Shown here piece by piece: positions 6,265-15,090 of a stretch of DNA of 19,396 nt; position 1 is the first letter of the stretch; each line of letters begins with the position of its first letter. The stretch covers positions 1-19,396 of the forward strand of contig CAKSPR010000035.1 of the NCBI GenBank assembly GCA_934486455.1, given 5' to 3'. Origin of the DNA: an uncultured Eubacteriales bacterium (lineage in GTDB: Bacteria; Bacillota; Clostridia; Oscillospirales; Acutalibacteraceae). Below the pieces are notes generated by a model. The model was not told the DNA's origin. It saw nothing but the letters and a program-made list of their open reading frames with translations, and did no database searches. Made by a program: the position numbers and the translations under genes.

Positions 6265-9200
6265 TTATTGCTTGAAAAACACCGCTTTTTCGCCCAGTAT
6301 CCGTTTAAGCTCGTCAAAAAGAGGATCGTTTGGCTGAACAAACAGCTTTTTCGGCGCCTGCACCCGTTTTCCGCTGTCCGAAAACTTGAAATATACCGGG
6401 GTTTGTCCGTCGAAAATTTCCAAAAGATTTATTACCCTGTCGTACACCTCTCCCTCATTCGACGGAAGAAGCAGATGAAGGCCGTAATATTTCGATTTTG
6501 AAGAGGTGTTTTCACCCTCCCGTTCGGCATAAGCCTCATCGCGGCCGTAGGGGTTTTGCCCGCTGTACGGGACATTTCTCCCGTTTCCGTTTCTCTGCGG
6601 CTTCGCCCCCTGCGCGGCGAGTGTTCCGCCGTATTTTTCGGCAGGCACGATGCTCTCGCATATTATCTGACTTTGGCGCTCGTCCCGCCGGCTTATTCTC
6701 CCGCTGACTACCGCAACCGCCCCGTCAACAATGCTCCTTTGATTTTCGGCAAATGTCCTCGGAAAAACAAGAACCTCCATGCTACCGGTGGTGTCCTCCA
6801 AAATCAGGTTTGCCATTTGCTCTCCCGATTTGGTCAGCTTCTTTTTGACGCCGCCGATTATCCCGAGAAGGGTTACCCTTTTTCCGTCAAGCCCGTCAGC
6901 TTCGGCATCGGAAATATCGGTTATGCGCCACTTGCTTTTGAATTTGTCAAATTTAAGAGCGGGATGGCCGGAAATATAAATCCCCGTGGTCTCCTTTTCC
7001 ATGGCAAGGAGCTCCGGCTGCGAAAGCTCGGGAATTACGGGCATTTTATAATATTCCTCGGCTCCCTCCTCGGTGCCGAAAAGATCCATTTGCCCCTCGA
7101 TGTTGCTTTTGCTGTCTCCCGCAAGGGTGCTAAGCAGTCCCTCATATGCCGCAAGCATGGAGGCTCGGCTGAAGGCCAGCTTATCAAGAGCACCGCTTTT
7201 TATAAGACTTTCAAGACCTTTTTTGTTAAGCTCTCTGCCGTAAAGGCGGCGGCAGAAATCCACAAAATCGGTAAATTTGCCCTTTTCCCTGCGTTCTTTA
7301 AGAATGGTCTCAATTGTATTTTGCCCTAAATTCTTAATGGCTAAAAGTCCGAAAACCACCTGTCCGTCCCTAACCGAAAAATCTCTTTGGCTGACATTAA
7401 CATCGGGCGGCAGAACCTTTATGCCCATTCTTGAGCATTCGGCGATATATTTCGGTGCGTCGCCGATGGTATTTGACATAAGAGAGGCCATAAATTCGGC
7501 GGGATAATGACATTTTAAAAAGGCGGTGCGATATGCCACAAGGGCGTATGCCGCAGCATGAGATTTGTTGAAGGCATATGACGCAAAGGAGGTCATATCG
7601 TCGAAAAGCTCGTTTGAAACAGACCTTTCGATGCCGTTTTTTCCGCACCCCTCAATAAAGGTTTCCCGTTCCTTTTCCATAACATCGTGCTTTTTCTTGG
7701 CCATCGCCCTTCGCACAATGTCGGCGCGGCCGAAGGAATATCCCGCAAGATCCCTGAACACCTGCATGACCTGTTCCTGATAAACAAGACAGCCGTAGGT
7801 CACCTTTAATATCGGCTCAAGAAGCGGCGTCAAATAGCTTACGGGCTTTTTTGAGTGGCGGTTTTCGATGTATTTGCCGATGGAATCCATAGGCCCCGGG
7901 CGATAAAGGGATATAACGGCGATTATGTCCTCAAGGCTTTGAGGTTTAAGCCTTGTGAGCACGCTTTTCATCCCTGCCGATTCAAGCTGGAAAAGGCCGT
8001 CGGTCTTTCCCGAGGAAATAAGCTCGTAAACCTTTCCGTCATCGATGTCGACGGCTTCAATATCAAAATCGGGATGCTTCTTTTTAATTTCCTTTTCGGC
8101 GTCGGAAATAACCGTGAGGGTGCGAAGTCCCAAAAGGTCTATTTTAAGAAGCCCCAGCTCCTCAAGGGCGGTCATTGTATACTGGGTAACCATTGCGTCG
8201 TCGCTTTTTGCAAGAGGAACATAACTGTCCACAGTCTCGCGGGTTATGACCACTCCTGCCGCATGGGTGGAGGCGTGGCGGGGCATTCCCTCTACCCGCT
8301 CGGCAATGTCGATTAGCTTTTTGACCTCCTCATCGCTGCCGTAAAGCTCCGAAAGCTCGGGGGAGGACGAAAGGGCCGATTTAAGGGTAACTCCGTGCTT
8401 TTGGGGAATTCTTTTGGCCACGGCATCCACTGCCGAATAGGACATTCCGAGAGTTCTTCCCACATCTCTGACCGCCGCCCGGGCGGCAAGAGTTCCGAAA
8501 GTGACAATCTGGGCAATGTGGTCAAAGCCGTATTTCCCGACCAGATATTTTATGACCTCTTCTCTTCTGACATAGCAAAAATCCACATCAAAATCGGGCA
8601 TGCTGACCCTTTCGGGATTTAAAAACCGCTCGAAGATAAGGTTATATTTAATTGGATCAATCTCGGTTATGGAGCAAAGATATGCGCAAAGGCTTCCCGC
8701 CCCCGAGCCTCTTCCGGGGCCGACGGGAATTCCGTGGCTTTTGGCATAGTTTATAAAATCGTAAACAATGAGATAATAGTCCACATACCCCATTTTGTTT
8801 ATGGTGTCAAGCTCATAGTTCATCCGCTCGATAATTTCAGGGGCGGGATGCTCGCCGTAGTGCTTTAAAAGTCCCTTTTCACAAAGGCCTTTAAGGTATT
8901 CGAAGTGATCTCCCTCGATGTCGAAATGGGGAAGCTTTGTTTTTCCGAATTCAAATTCCACATTGCACATGTCGGCAATTTTAACGGTGTTTTCAAGAGC
9001 CTGCGGCAGTGCCGAAAAGAGGCTTTCCATCTCCTCCCCCGATTTAAGATAAAACTGGTCGGAGGAAAATTCAAGGCCGCCCTCGTCGTCGACGGTTTTC
9101 CCGGTTTGTATGCAAATAAGCACCTTCTGAACAAAGGCGTCGTCGGGTTTTATATAGTGGACATCGTTGGTGGCGACCGCGGGTATGCCGGTTTCTTTTG

Positions 9201-9780
9201 AAAGATTTATAAGCTTCGGTAAAATATCCTTTTGCTCGGGGATTCCGTGATCCTGAAGCTCGATATAAAAGTTGCCCTTTCCGAAAACGCTCTCAAACCA
9301 CAGCGCCGACTGCTTTGCCCCGTCGTAATCTCCGTTTAAAAGGAGCTGCGGTATCTCCCCCGCAAGGCAGGCCGAAAGGGCGATAAGCCCGCCGCTGTGC
9401 TTTTTCAGCAGCTTTTTATCTATGCGGGGCTTTTGATAAAACCCCTTTGAAAAGGACATGGATACAAGCTTTATGAGGTTTTTATAGCCCTCGTTGCTTT
9501 TGCAAAGAAGAAGCAGATGGTTATAGCTTGTCCCACCTCTTTTGATTTTCTCCTCCATATCCCCCTTTGCAACATACACCTCGCACCCGATAATGGGTTT
9601 AACGCCCTGCCTTTTACATTCCTTATAAAAATCAATTACCCCGTACATAACCCCGTGGTCGGTAATGGCCACGGCGTTTTGCCCGAGGTTTTTAACGGAC
9701 GAAACCAGCTCCTTTATACGGCAGGCGCCGTCAAGGAGGCTGTATTCGCTATGCAGATGAAGGTGGACGAAATCTTTCAT
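6265..9780 (-). CDS. dnaE: DNA polymerase III subunit alpha (DnaE type)
   Basis: This 1171-aa replicative polymerase begins with a PHP domain (HLHLHSEYSLLDG 7-18, ITDHGVMYG 39-47). The Pol-beta-like catalytic core follows, with GPGRGSGAGSL (354-364), the metal-binding PDFDVDF (395-401, Asp398 and Asp400) and a third acidic site in LKIDLLGLRTL. Helix-hairpin-helix and OB-fold regions are at the C-terminus. It lacks the inserted 3'-5' exonuclease of PolC, so it is the DnaE class, which in Firmicutes normally works beside PolC in primer extension. Between about 1065 and 1100 is a low-complexity linker rich in Gly, Asn and Arg before the last beta-rich segment. AGGGGATAAGAAA precedes the ATG. The order whiA-dnaE-pfkA is typical of clostridia. 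Confidence 0.97.
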   Translation of the reverse strand: MKDFVHLHLHSEYSLLDGACRIKELVSSVKNLGQNAVAITDHGVMYGVIDFYKECKRQGVKPIIGCEVYVAKGDMEEKIKRGGTSYNHLLLLCKSNEGYKNLIKLVSMSFSKGFYQKPRIDKKLLKKHSGGLIALSACLAGEIPQLLLNGDYDGAKQSALWFESVFGKGNFYIELQDHGIPEQKDILPKLINLSKETGIPAVATNDVHYIKPDDAFVQKVLICIQTGKTVDDEGGLEFSSDQFYLKSGEEMESLFSALPQALENTVKIADMCNVEFEFGKTKLPHFDIEGDHFEYLKGLCEKGLLKHYGEHPAPEIIERMNYELDTINKMGYVDYYLIVYDFINYAKSHGIPVGPGRGSGAGSLCAYLCSITEIDPIKYNLIFERFLNPERVSMPDFDVDFCYVRREEVIKYLVGKYGFDHIAQIVTFGTLAARAAVRDVGRTLGMSYSAVDAVAKRIPQKHGVTLKSALSSSPELSELYGSDEEVKKLIDIAERVEGMPRHASTHAAGVVITRETVDSYVPLAKSDDAMVTQYTMTALEELGLLKIDLLGLRTLTVISDAEKEIKKKHPDFDIEAVDIDDGKVYELISSGKTDGLFQLESAGMKSVLTRLKPQSLEDIIAVISLYRPGPMDSIGKYIENRHSKKPVSYLTPLLEPILKVTYGCLVYQEQVMQVFRDLAGYSFGRADIVRRAMAKKKHDVMEKERETFIEGCGKNGIERSVSNELFDDMTSFASYAFNKSHAAAYALVAYRTAFLKCHYPAEFMASLMSNTIGDAPKYIAECSRMGIKVLPPDVNVSQRDFSVRDGQVVFGLLAIKNLGQNTIETILKERREKGKFTDFVDFCRRLYGRELNKKGLESLIKSGALDKLAFSRASMLAAYEGLLSTLAGDSKSNIEGQMDLFGTEEGAEEYYKMPVIPELSQPELLAMEKETTGIYISGHPALKFDKFKSKWRITDISDAEADGLDGKRVTLLGIIGGVKKKLTKSGEQMANLILEDTTGSMEVLVFPRTFAENQRSIVDGAVAVVSGRISRRDERQSQIICESIVPAEKYGGTLAAQGAKPQRNGNGRNVPYSGQNPYGRDEAYAEREGENTSSKSKYYGLHLLLPSNEGEVYDRVINLLEIFDGQTPVYFKFSDSGKRVQAPKKLFVQPNDPLFDELKRILGEKAVFFKQ

Positions 9781-9799
9781 TTTCTTATCCCCTGTTTTT

Positions 9800-10039
9800 T
9801 TACTGTTTTCCGCCGATTTGACACTCGGCGGCGTTTACTCTGTACTCATCGGAAATAATAATTAAAACAGAACAACTGCAATTCCCGCCAATGCCGTTGA
9901 TCCACGCCGACCGCACGACAAGCGGCAGATCAGCCTTACCGCAAGACAGATACATCCGATGCCCTGCACTGCGTCCCGTGTTCGCCGCCGCGCCTCCTGC
10001 GGCCGTCTTCCCGACAGACAGGCCATCCCCGTTTTTCAA
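9800..10039 (-). CDS. Doubtful 79-aa reading frame between whiA and dnaE
   Basis: The 259-bp gap between whiA and dnaE contains one minus-strand frame. It would begin at a TTG directly after the whiA TGA (TGATTG) and end 19 bp before the dnaE ATG. The translation is Ala/Gly/Cys-rich and has no recognisable domain. It does not match HPr/Crh, the protein often encoded here in related genomes. There is no clear ribosome binding site, so only coupling to whiA could translate it. The gap also holds hairpins at 10001-10024 (GGCC-T-GTCT / AGACGGCC) and 9811-9832 (CCGCCGA / TCGGCGG). I consider this more likely non-coding. Confidence 0.15.
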   Translation of the reverse strand: MKNGDGLSVGKTAAGGAAANTGRSAGHRMYLSCGKADLPLVVRSAWINGIGGNCSCSVLIIISDEYRVNAAECQIGGKQ

Positions 10040-10960
10040 TCACTCTGCCTTTCCCTGCTCGAGCCTTTCGGAAATCTCGATGATTTTTTCCAGCCTGTGA
10101 TTGAGTCCGGAACGGCTCAGCGGCTCGCTTAACAGCTCTCTCAGCTCGTTGAGAGAGGCGTCCTCGTTTTGCTTTCTGAGCACCGCCACCTCGTAAAGAG
10201 AGGGAGGCAAAAGCTCAAGTCCGCCCGATTTTTCTATAATTTCAATGGCCTTTTTCTGACGGCTGACCGCCGAAAGTGTCTTTGAAATGTTGGCGGTTAT
10301 GCAGTTGGTGGTGCGGTTGACATTGTTGCGCATTTCCTTCATCATTTTTGCCTGCATAAAATCCATCGAAGAAAGCTGTCCCCCCATAAGGGTGATAAAA
10401 TCCTCAATGACACCGCTGTCTTTATAATACACCACATAAGCCGATTTTCTGGTGGTAATTTTAGGCGGAGTAAAATAGTCCCCGATAAAGGTGACAAGGT
10501 CGTTGGCAAGATGCTTATATGCCACCTTGAATTCCAGATGATATTCCTTTTCGGGAGATGTAACGCTTCCCGCCGAAAGAAAAGCACCTCGTAAAAAGGC
10601 CGAAACACAGCAGTCACTGTCAATATTTCCGCGGTTTATGCAAAGGGATGTGTCCTTTTTATTATGAAAAAAGAAATTAAATATACCCTCACAAAGCCCA
10701 TTGTCTATTTTACCCGAAAAAAGTCCGTTTTTTGTGCCCGGGCGTGTAATTTGCACCCTTGTGTCAAGGGTGTCGAAAATGAGCTGTTCAAAACGCTGAC
10801 TGCAAAATTCATATTCGATTTTAAAGGATATGTTGCTGTGGGAAAAGCTGCGGAAAAACAGCATTGCACCGTAGCATTCCGCCCTTTTACAGCAATCTCT
10901 TTCGTTTTTAACGGCGCAAAGCTCTTTTTTGACTCTGCCCGAAAAGCTCAGCTCGCTCAT
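10040..10960 (-). CDS. whiA: WhiA, DNA-binding protein with a LAGLIDADG-like domain
   Basis: WhiA joins an N-terminal fold related to LAGLIDADG homing endonucleases (without nuclease function) to a C-terminal helix-turn-helix. It controls sporulation septation in Streptomyces and influences cell division and chromosome segregation in Bacillus. The 306-aa length is normal. Visible family motifs are AFLRGAFLSAGSVTSPEKEYHLE (near 120-145), the RTTNCITANISKTLSA segment, and the C-terminal LNELRELLSEPLSRSGLNHRLEKI HTH region. The ATG overlaps the rapZ stop by four bases (ATGA) and GAGGAAG precedes it, so the two are translationally coupled. Confidence 0.96.
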   Translation of the reverse strand: MSELSFSGRVKKELCAVKNERDCCKRAECYGAMLFFRSFSHSNISFKIEYEFCSQRFEQLIFDTLDTRVQITRPGTKNGLFSGKIDNGLCEGIFNFFFHNKKDTSLCINRGNIDSDCCVSAFLRGAFLSAGSVTSPEKEYHLEFKVAYKHLANDLVTFIGDYFTPPKITTRKSAYVVYYKDSGVIEDFITLMGGQLSSMDFMQAKMMKEMRNNVNRTTNCITANISKTLSAVSRQKKAIEIIEKSGGLELLPPSLYEVAVLRKQNEDASLNELRELLSEPLSRSGLNHRLEKIIEISERLEQGKAE

Positions 10961-11817
10961 TTTCTTCCTCTTGTTATGTCACGGTGTACCGTGGCGGCCT
11001 TAATTCCTTTTTCACCCAGATGTCGGCAAAGAGCCTCGGCAAGGGTCACCGAGCGGTGCTTGCCGCCGGTGCATCCCACCGCAACAACAAGAGAGCTTTT
11101 ACCCTCCTCGCCGTAAAGAGGAATGAGGTAGTCCATCATGTCGAAAAATCTGACGGCAAAGCCCTTTGTTTCTTCCTTTTCCATGACATAATCGTAAACC
11201 TCGCGGTCGAGGCCGGTCTTTTCTCTCAGCTCGTCGATGTAAAAAGGATTGGGCAGACAGCGCACATCAAATACCATGTCGGCCTCGGTGGGGGCGCCGT
11301 ATTTAAATCCGAAGGACATGCAGGTTATTCTCAGTCCTTTAACCGAATCCCCGAGGAATATCTCGCTTATACGCTCTTTAAGCTGGGCGGGAGAAAGCTG
11401 GGTCGTATCAATTATATAGTCGGCTCTTCCCCTGAGCGTTTCAAGAAGCACCCTTTCCTTTTTTACCGCCGCCGTTACCGAGCCTTCGCAGTCGTCGATG
11501 AGCGGGTGTTTTCTTCTGGTTTCCTTGTATCGCTTATGAAGCACCTCGTCCGAGCATTCGAAAAACAGTATTTTATAGTCGATTTTTTGCGCATCCAGGC
11601 TGTCGAGGGTCTTGGCAATATCGTGGAAAAGGTAACCGCCTCTGGCGTCGGTTACAACCGCCACCTTTTCCATTTCCTCCTCGGCGCAAAGCTCGTATAT
11701 TTTTTCAATAAAGGAAGGCGGCATGTTATCAACGCAGAAAAAGCCGATGTCCTCAAGGGCGTCGACCGCTCTGGATTTCCCCGAGCCCGAAAGCCCCGTA
11801 ACAATTACAAATTCCAT
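10957..11817 (-). CDS. rapZ: RapZ/YvcJ-family nucleotide-binding protein
   Basis: This 286-aa P-loop protein begins VTGLSGSGKSRAVDALEDIGFFCVDNMP, the Walker A and signature of the family. Its C-terminal domain carries VGCTGGKHRSVTLAEAL. In E. coli RapZ controls GlmS synthesis through small RNAs and RNase E; in Bacillus YvcJ hydrolyses nucleotides and is linked to competence and cell-wall metabolism. It overlaps whiA by four bases. In most Firmicutes yvcK (glmR) sits between these two genes and is missing here. MurB upstream fits a link to amino-sugar and wall supply. Confidence 0.95.
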   Translation of the reverse strand: MEFVIVTGLSGSGKSRAVDALEDIGFFCVDNMPPSFIEKIYELCAEEEMEKVAVVTDARGGYLFHDIAKTLDSLDAQKIDYKILFFECSDEVLHKRYKETRRKHPLIDDCEGSVTAAVKKERVLLETLRGRADYIIDTTQLSPAQLKERISEIFLGDSVKGLRITCMSFGFKYGAPTEADMVFDVRCLPNPFYIDELREKTGLDREVYDYVMEKEETKGFAVRFFDMMDYLIPLYGEEGKSSLVVAVGCTGGKHRSVTLAEALCRHLGEKGIKAATVHRDITRGRK

Positions 11818-11960
11818 TATTCCACTTCCCTTTGTTTTTCCTTTCGGTTTTTTCCGCGATTATTTAAAAATCCCGATCCCGCCGATGTCCTCCGACCGAT
11901 GTTTCAGCCCGTGTCTCCAACCTTGTTTAAGTGTCTCCGGGCTTGTTTTTAATATAAAAA
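11818..11960 (-). other. Gap between murB and rapZ with short direct repeats
   Basis: The 143-bp spacer holds two copies of GGAGACAC about 20 bp apart, flanked by AGCCC and GGGCT arms able to form a hairpin, and then two CATCGG repeats. No T-tract makes it a good terminator, and I see no promoter. A possible 18-codon frame starting TTG GAG ACA lies in it, with no support beyond being open. Confidence 0.3.
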
Positions 11961-12869
11961 TTATTTTACGACCTTTACCTCCGGCTCAAGAAGCACTCCG
12001 GTTTTTTCGAAAACGGTATTTTTGACAAGCTCGATAAGCCTTAACACCTCGCTGCAGGTGGCTTCACCGTTTGCATTAACCACAAATCCCGCGTGCTTTT
12101 CGCTGACCGCGGCTCCGCCCACCGCCGTCCCTTTAAGGCCGCATTGTTCGATAAGCGTGCCCGCAAAGTGTCCCTCGGGGCGCTTAAAGGTGCTTCCGGC
12201 GCTTGGAAGGTCGATGGGCTGCTTTTCCTTTCTTCTGGCACGAAGGTCGTCCAATTTTTCTCTGATTTCGTTTTTGTCTCCCGGGTGAAGCTTAAATTTG
12301 GCCGAAAGAATTATATTTCTGTTTTTGTCATAGACACTTGTGCGATAACCGAGTTTAAGGCTTTCCGCCGAGACTTCTTCGATTTCCCCGTCGGGAGTCA
12401 TGTGCCTGACCGACACGAGTATATCCTTGACCTCTCCGCCGTAGGCTCCGGCATTCATGTAAACCGCTCCGCCTACGGTACCCGGTATTCCCCAGGCAAA
12501 TTCACAGCCCGAAAGGGAGTTTTCAAGAGCAAAGGAGCACATACGGGAAAGCTTTACCCCTGCACCGCATTCGATAACGCAGCCGTCAAGCAGTGTCATG
12601 TCGGAAAAACCTCCGGTGTAAAGAGCCGCGCCCCGTATGCCGAAATCGCTGACCAGCAGGTTTGAGCCGCCGCCGATGCAATAATAGGGAATGCCTGTCT
12701 CTTTAAGGGCAAAAAGCACCCCTTTAAGCACCTCTTCCGAAGCCGGTTTTATGAAAACATCAGCCTCGCCGCCTATGCGAAAGGTGGTATGAGCAGACAT
12801 GGGCTCCTTTTCAAGATAGGCGCAGCCGGCGGTTTCGCAATATTCCTTCAGTGATTCCATGTTTTCCAA
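11961..12869 (-). CDS. murB: UDP-N-acetylenolpyruvoylglucosamine reductase
   Basis: MurB is the FAD enzyme that reduces UDP-GlcNAc-enolpyruvate to UDP-MurNAc with NADPH, the second committed step of peptidoglycan synthesis in the cytosol. Visible features: TTFRIGG (28-34) and the FAD-binding GGGSNLLV (66-73) and GIPGTVGGAVYMNAGAYG (127-144); GYRTS (174-178, catalytic Arg region); SAGSTFKRP (223-231, proton-donor Ser226); and the C-terminal LEPEV with Glu295. This is the shorter type II layout at about 300 aa. The start is ambiguous: a TTG at 12869 has GGGGTG 8 nt upstream, while an ATG at 12860 (three codons later) is also possible. Confidence 0.97.
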   Translation of the reverse strand: MENMESLKEYCETAGCAYLEKEPMSAHTTFRIGGEADVFIKPASEEVLKGVLFALKETGIPYYCIGGGSNLLVSDFGIRGAALYTGGFSDMTLLDGCVIECGAGVKLSRMCSFALENSLSGCEFAWGIPGTVGGAVYMNAGAYGGEVKDILVSVRHMTPDGEIEEVSAESLKLGYRTSVYDKNRNIILSAKFKLHPGDKNEIREKLDDLRARRKEKQPIDLPSAGSTFKRPEGHFAGTLIEQCGLKGTAVGGAAVSEKHAGFVVNANGEATCSEVLRLIELVKNTVFEKTGVLLEPEVKVVK

Positions 12870-12952
12870 ATCAAAAGCACCCCGTTTTTACAGGTTTTGT
12901 TTTGCCGCACAAGGCTTTTAGCCGGGCGGCTGTCGGCAATTTAAGCCAACCG

Positions 12953-13906
12953 TCAATCAAGTCGATAAAGCCCCGCTGCGCCGATAATTCCTGCGTCGTT
13001 GCCGAGCTTTGCCGTAACAAGCTTTGTGCGCACCGAGCGGTCGCGATTATAGTCGTGTTTATCGATAAATTCTCTTATGGGAGCAAGCAGGGTTTCCTTT
13101 TCGTTGCAAATTCCCCCGCCTATACAAACAAACTCCGGCTGGAATATGTTTATGATGTTGACAATCCCCGCTGCCACATAACGGATGTAGTTATCGACCA
13201 CCTCTTTGCCCGCCCTGTCGTTCTTTCTCATGGCGTCAAAGGCCGTTCTGCCATCGACCTGGTCGGGGCTTTTGGCAATCCTCCACATGATCGACTCGGG
13301 ATGCTCCTTCATGGCTCTTGCGGTCTGGCGTTTAAGAGCGGTGGCCGAAGCATATGCCTCAAAGCAGCCGCGGTTTCCGCAGGAGCACTTTTCCCCTCCG
13401 GCAATGAGATATGTATGACCGACCTCGGCGCCCGCAAAGTTCGACCCGGTGAGAATTTTCCCGTCAATTATAATTCCGCTTCCCACGCCTGTGCCGAGGG
13501 TCACGGCCACAAAATTTTTGCAGCCCTTTCCCGCTCCCGCAAGCAGCTCTCCGTATGCGGCGGCATTGGCGTCGTTTGCGATGCGGCATTTGTCGACCTT
13601 TAAAAGCTCTTTAAGCTTTTCAACGGCGGGATAATTTTCAAACTTTATGTTGTTTGAATATTTAATTACCCCCGTTTCGGAATTAACGGTACCGGGAGCG
13701 GCAATTCCCGCGTCGGAAATGTCCGACATGCTAAGTCCCGCGTCCTGTACCGCCGCCGCCGAAGCGGCCGCCATTTCCTTTAAAATGATGTCCGACTCGG
13801 CTCCCTGAGGGGTTTTTCTTCTTCCCCGTCCGATAATTTTAAGGTCATCGTCGGTAACTCCGACGGCAATGTTTGTTCCGCCTAAATCTATTCCTATGTG
13901 ATACAT
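12953..13906 (-). CDS. glcK: ROK-family glucokinase
   Basis: This 317-aa sugar kinase is predicted to phosphorylate glucose (possibly other hexoses) to the 6-phosphate with ATP. Seen are the phosphate-binding DLGGTNIAVGV (7-17), NDAN (111-114, catalytic Asp112), the TLGTGVGSGI nucleotide site (136-145), EVGH (161-164) and the zinc-binding CSCGNRGC (174-181) that defines most ROK glucokinases. There is no N-terminal HTH, so it is an enzyme rather than a ROK repressor. It begins 15 bp after hprK, and the hprK stop codon (TAG) overlaps its AGGAGG site, which suggests coupling. Substrate is inferred from family and context. Confidence 0.92.
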   Translation of the reverse strand: MYHIGIDLGGTNIAVGVTDDDLKIIGRGRRKTPQGAESDIILKEMAAASAAAVQDAGLSMSDISDAGIAAPGTVNSETGVIKYSNNIKFENYPAVEKLKELLKVDKCRIANDANAAAYGELLAGAGKGCKNFVAVTLGTGVGSGIIIDGKILTGSNFAGAEVGHTYLIAGGEKCSCGNRGCFEAYASATALKRQTARAMKEHPESIMWRIAKSPDQVDGRTAFDAMRKNDRAGKEVVDNYIRYVAAGIVNIINIFQPEFVCIGGGICNEKETLLAPIREFIDKHDYNRDRSVRTKLVTAKLGNDAGIIGAAGLYRLD

Positions 13907-13921
13907 TTTATGTTTATCCTC

Positions 13922-14887
13922 CTATATTTCCGGCCAGATGGTGTTTTGCTGCTCGGTCTCTGCTTCGCTTTCGAGTCCGAGCTTATGAAGAAGCTCCTGA
14001 GCCGCGTTATATCCCATCTTTTTCTGACGGTTGTTCATTGCCGCAACCTCTATGATGACCGCAAGGTTTCGGCCGGGCTTGACCGGTATGGTGACCGATG
14101 TAATATCAAGGTCGAGTATCCTCGTCTTTTCACTGACCGCACCCATGCGGTCGTACACCTTGTTTTTGTCCCACTGCTCGAGGTTTACAACCATATCGAT
14201 CTTTTCGGTCATTTTAACCGAGCCGATACCGAATATCCTTCTGGCATTTATAATTCCTATTCCTCTTAGCTCTATAAAATGCCGAATATTATCGGGAGAA
14301 GAACCGACAAGAGTTTTGGACGATACCCTGCGTATTTCCACCGCGTCGTCGGCAATGAGACGGTGGCCCCGCTTTACAAGCTCTATGGCGGTTTCGCTTT
14401 TGCCCACTCCGCTTTCTCCCAGCATAAGCACGCCCTCGCCGTAAACCTCGACAAGCACTCCGTGCCGGGTTATTCTCGGTGCAAGCTCGACATTAAGGTA
14501 GGATATAAGCGCCGACATAAAGGCCGATGTTGTGTCGCTTGTGCGAAGTATCGGCACTTTGTATTCGTTGGCCATTTGCGTTATTTCCGAAAGCGGCTCT
14601 ATTCCTCTGGTTATTATGACCGCAGGGGGCTTTCTCGAGATAAGCTCCTTTATACGCTCAAACCGCAGGGCGGGCTCGCTTTCCTGAAGGTATGTGGTCT
14701 CGTTTCTTCCGATTATCTGAACACGGTCGTTGTCGAAAAATTCAAAAAATCCCGCAAGCTGAAGACCCGGGCGGTTTATGTCGGAGGTGGTAACATACAG
14801 GTCGGACGGATCGCAGGGCATATATATCTGTTCAAGCGCAAATTCGCCTATTATCTTGGCAAGCGAAACAGAGTATTTCTTTTCCAT
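13922..14887 (-). CDS. hprK: HPr kinase/phosphorylase
   Basis: HprK phosphorylates HPr on Ser46 when fructose 1,6-bisphosphate and ATP are high, and removes the phosphate when inorganic phosphate is high. This controls carbon catabolite repression and PTS uptake. The 321-aa protein has the N-terminal regulatory domain, conserved His142, the P-loop GESGVGKS (157-164), ADDAVEI, and the C-terminal signature ELRGIGIINARRIFG. I chose the ATG at 14887 because AGGAAG lies 8 nt before it and the protein then has family length. The frame stays open 71 codons further, but that part is Arg/Lys-rich and unlike HprK. Transcription probably starts near 15008. Confidence 0.96.
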   Translation of the reverse strand: MEKKYSVSLAKIIGEFALEQIYMPCDPSDLYVTTSDINRPGLQLAGFFEFFDNDRVQIIGRNETTYLQESEPALRFERIKELISRKPPAVIITRGIEPLSEITQMANEYKVPILRTSDTTSAFMSALISYLNVELAPRITRHGVLVEVYGEGVLMLGESGVGKSETAIELVKRGHRLIADDAVEIRRVSSKTLVGSSPDNIRHFIELRGIGIINARRIFGIGSVKMTEKIDMVVNLEQWDKNKVYDRMGAVSEKTRILDLDITSVTIPVKPGRNLAVIIEVAAMNNRQKKMGYNAAQELLHKLGLESEAETEQQNTIWPEI

Positions 14888-15014
14888 TCTTTTTCTTCCT
14901 TTCCTTTTAACCTGAATTAAAAAGCTTTTATATGCGATAATGACGCCGGCCCGTTTTCCTCTTGCTTGCCGACTTAACATTCTTTTCCGTTTTAAAGCTG
15001 CTTGTACATTGTAT

Positions 15015-15044
15015 ATTATATACCGAAAATAATTGCGTTGTAAA
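15015..15044 (-). promoter_or_regulatory. Promoter of the hprK cluster
   Basis: On the minus strand, -35 TTTACA (15044-15039, five of six consensus) and -10 TATAAT (15020-15015, perfect) are 18 bp apart. The predicted leader is about 120 nt. It likely drives hprK-glcK-murB-rapZ-whiA-dnaE, since no terminator is seen until after pfkA. Confidence 0.7.
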
Positions 15045-15055
15045 GCTTTTTTTCG

Positions 15056-15084
15056 TTGTAATCTTATATTTTGTGTGTTATAAT
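15056..15084 (+). promoter_or_regulatory. Promoter of the rqcH-guaA operon
   Basis: On the plus strand, -35 TTGTAA (15056-15061) and a perfect -10 TATAAT (15079-15084) are 17 bp apart, with an extended TG element before the -10. It lies back to back with the hprK promoter, with only 11 bp between the two -35 boxes. Confidence 0.8.
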
Positions 15085-15090
15085 AGTTTT

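Noticed and set aside
9800..10039. An HPr/Crh gene in the whiA-dnaE gap
   Set aside because: No minus-strand frame shows the His15 (GLHARP) or Ser46 (KSIMG) motifs.
10984..11952. 322-codon plus-strand frame opposite rapZ
   Set aside because: It is antisense to a conserved gene and has no domain; similar frames opposite murB, glcK, hprK and the mannosidase gene were dropped for the same reason.
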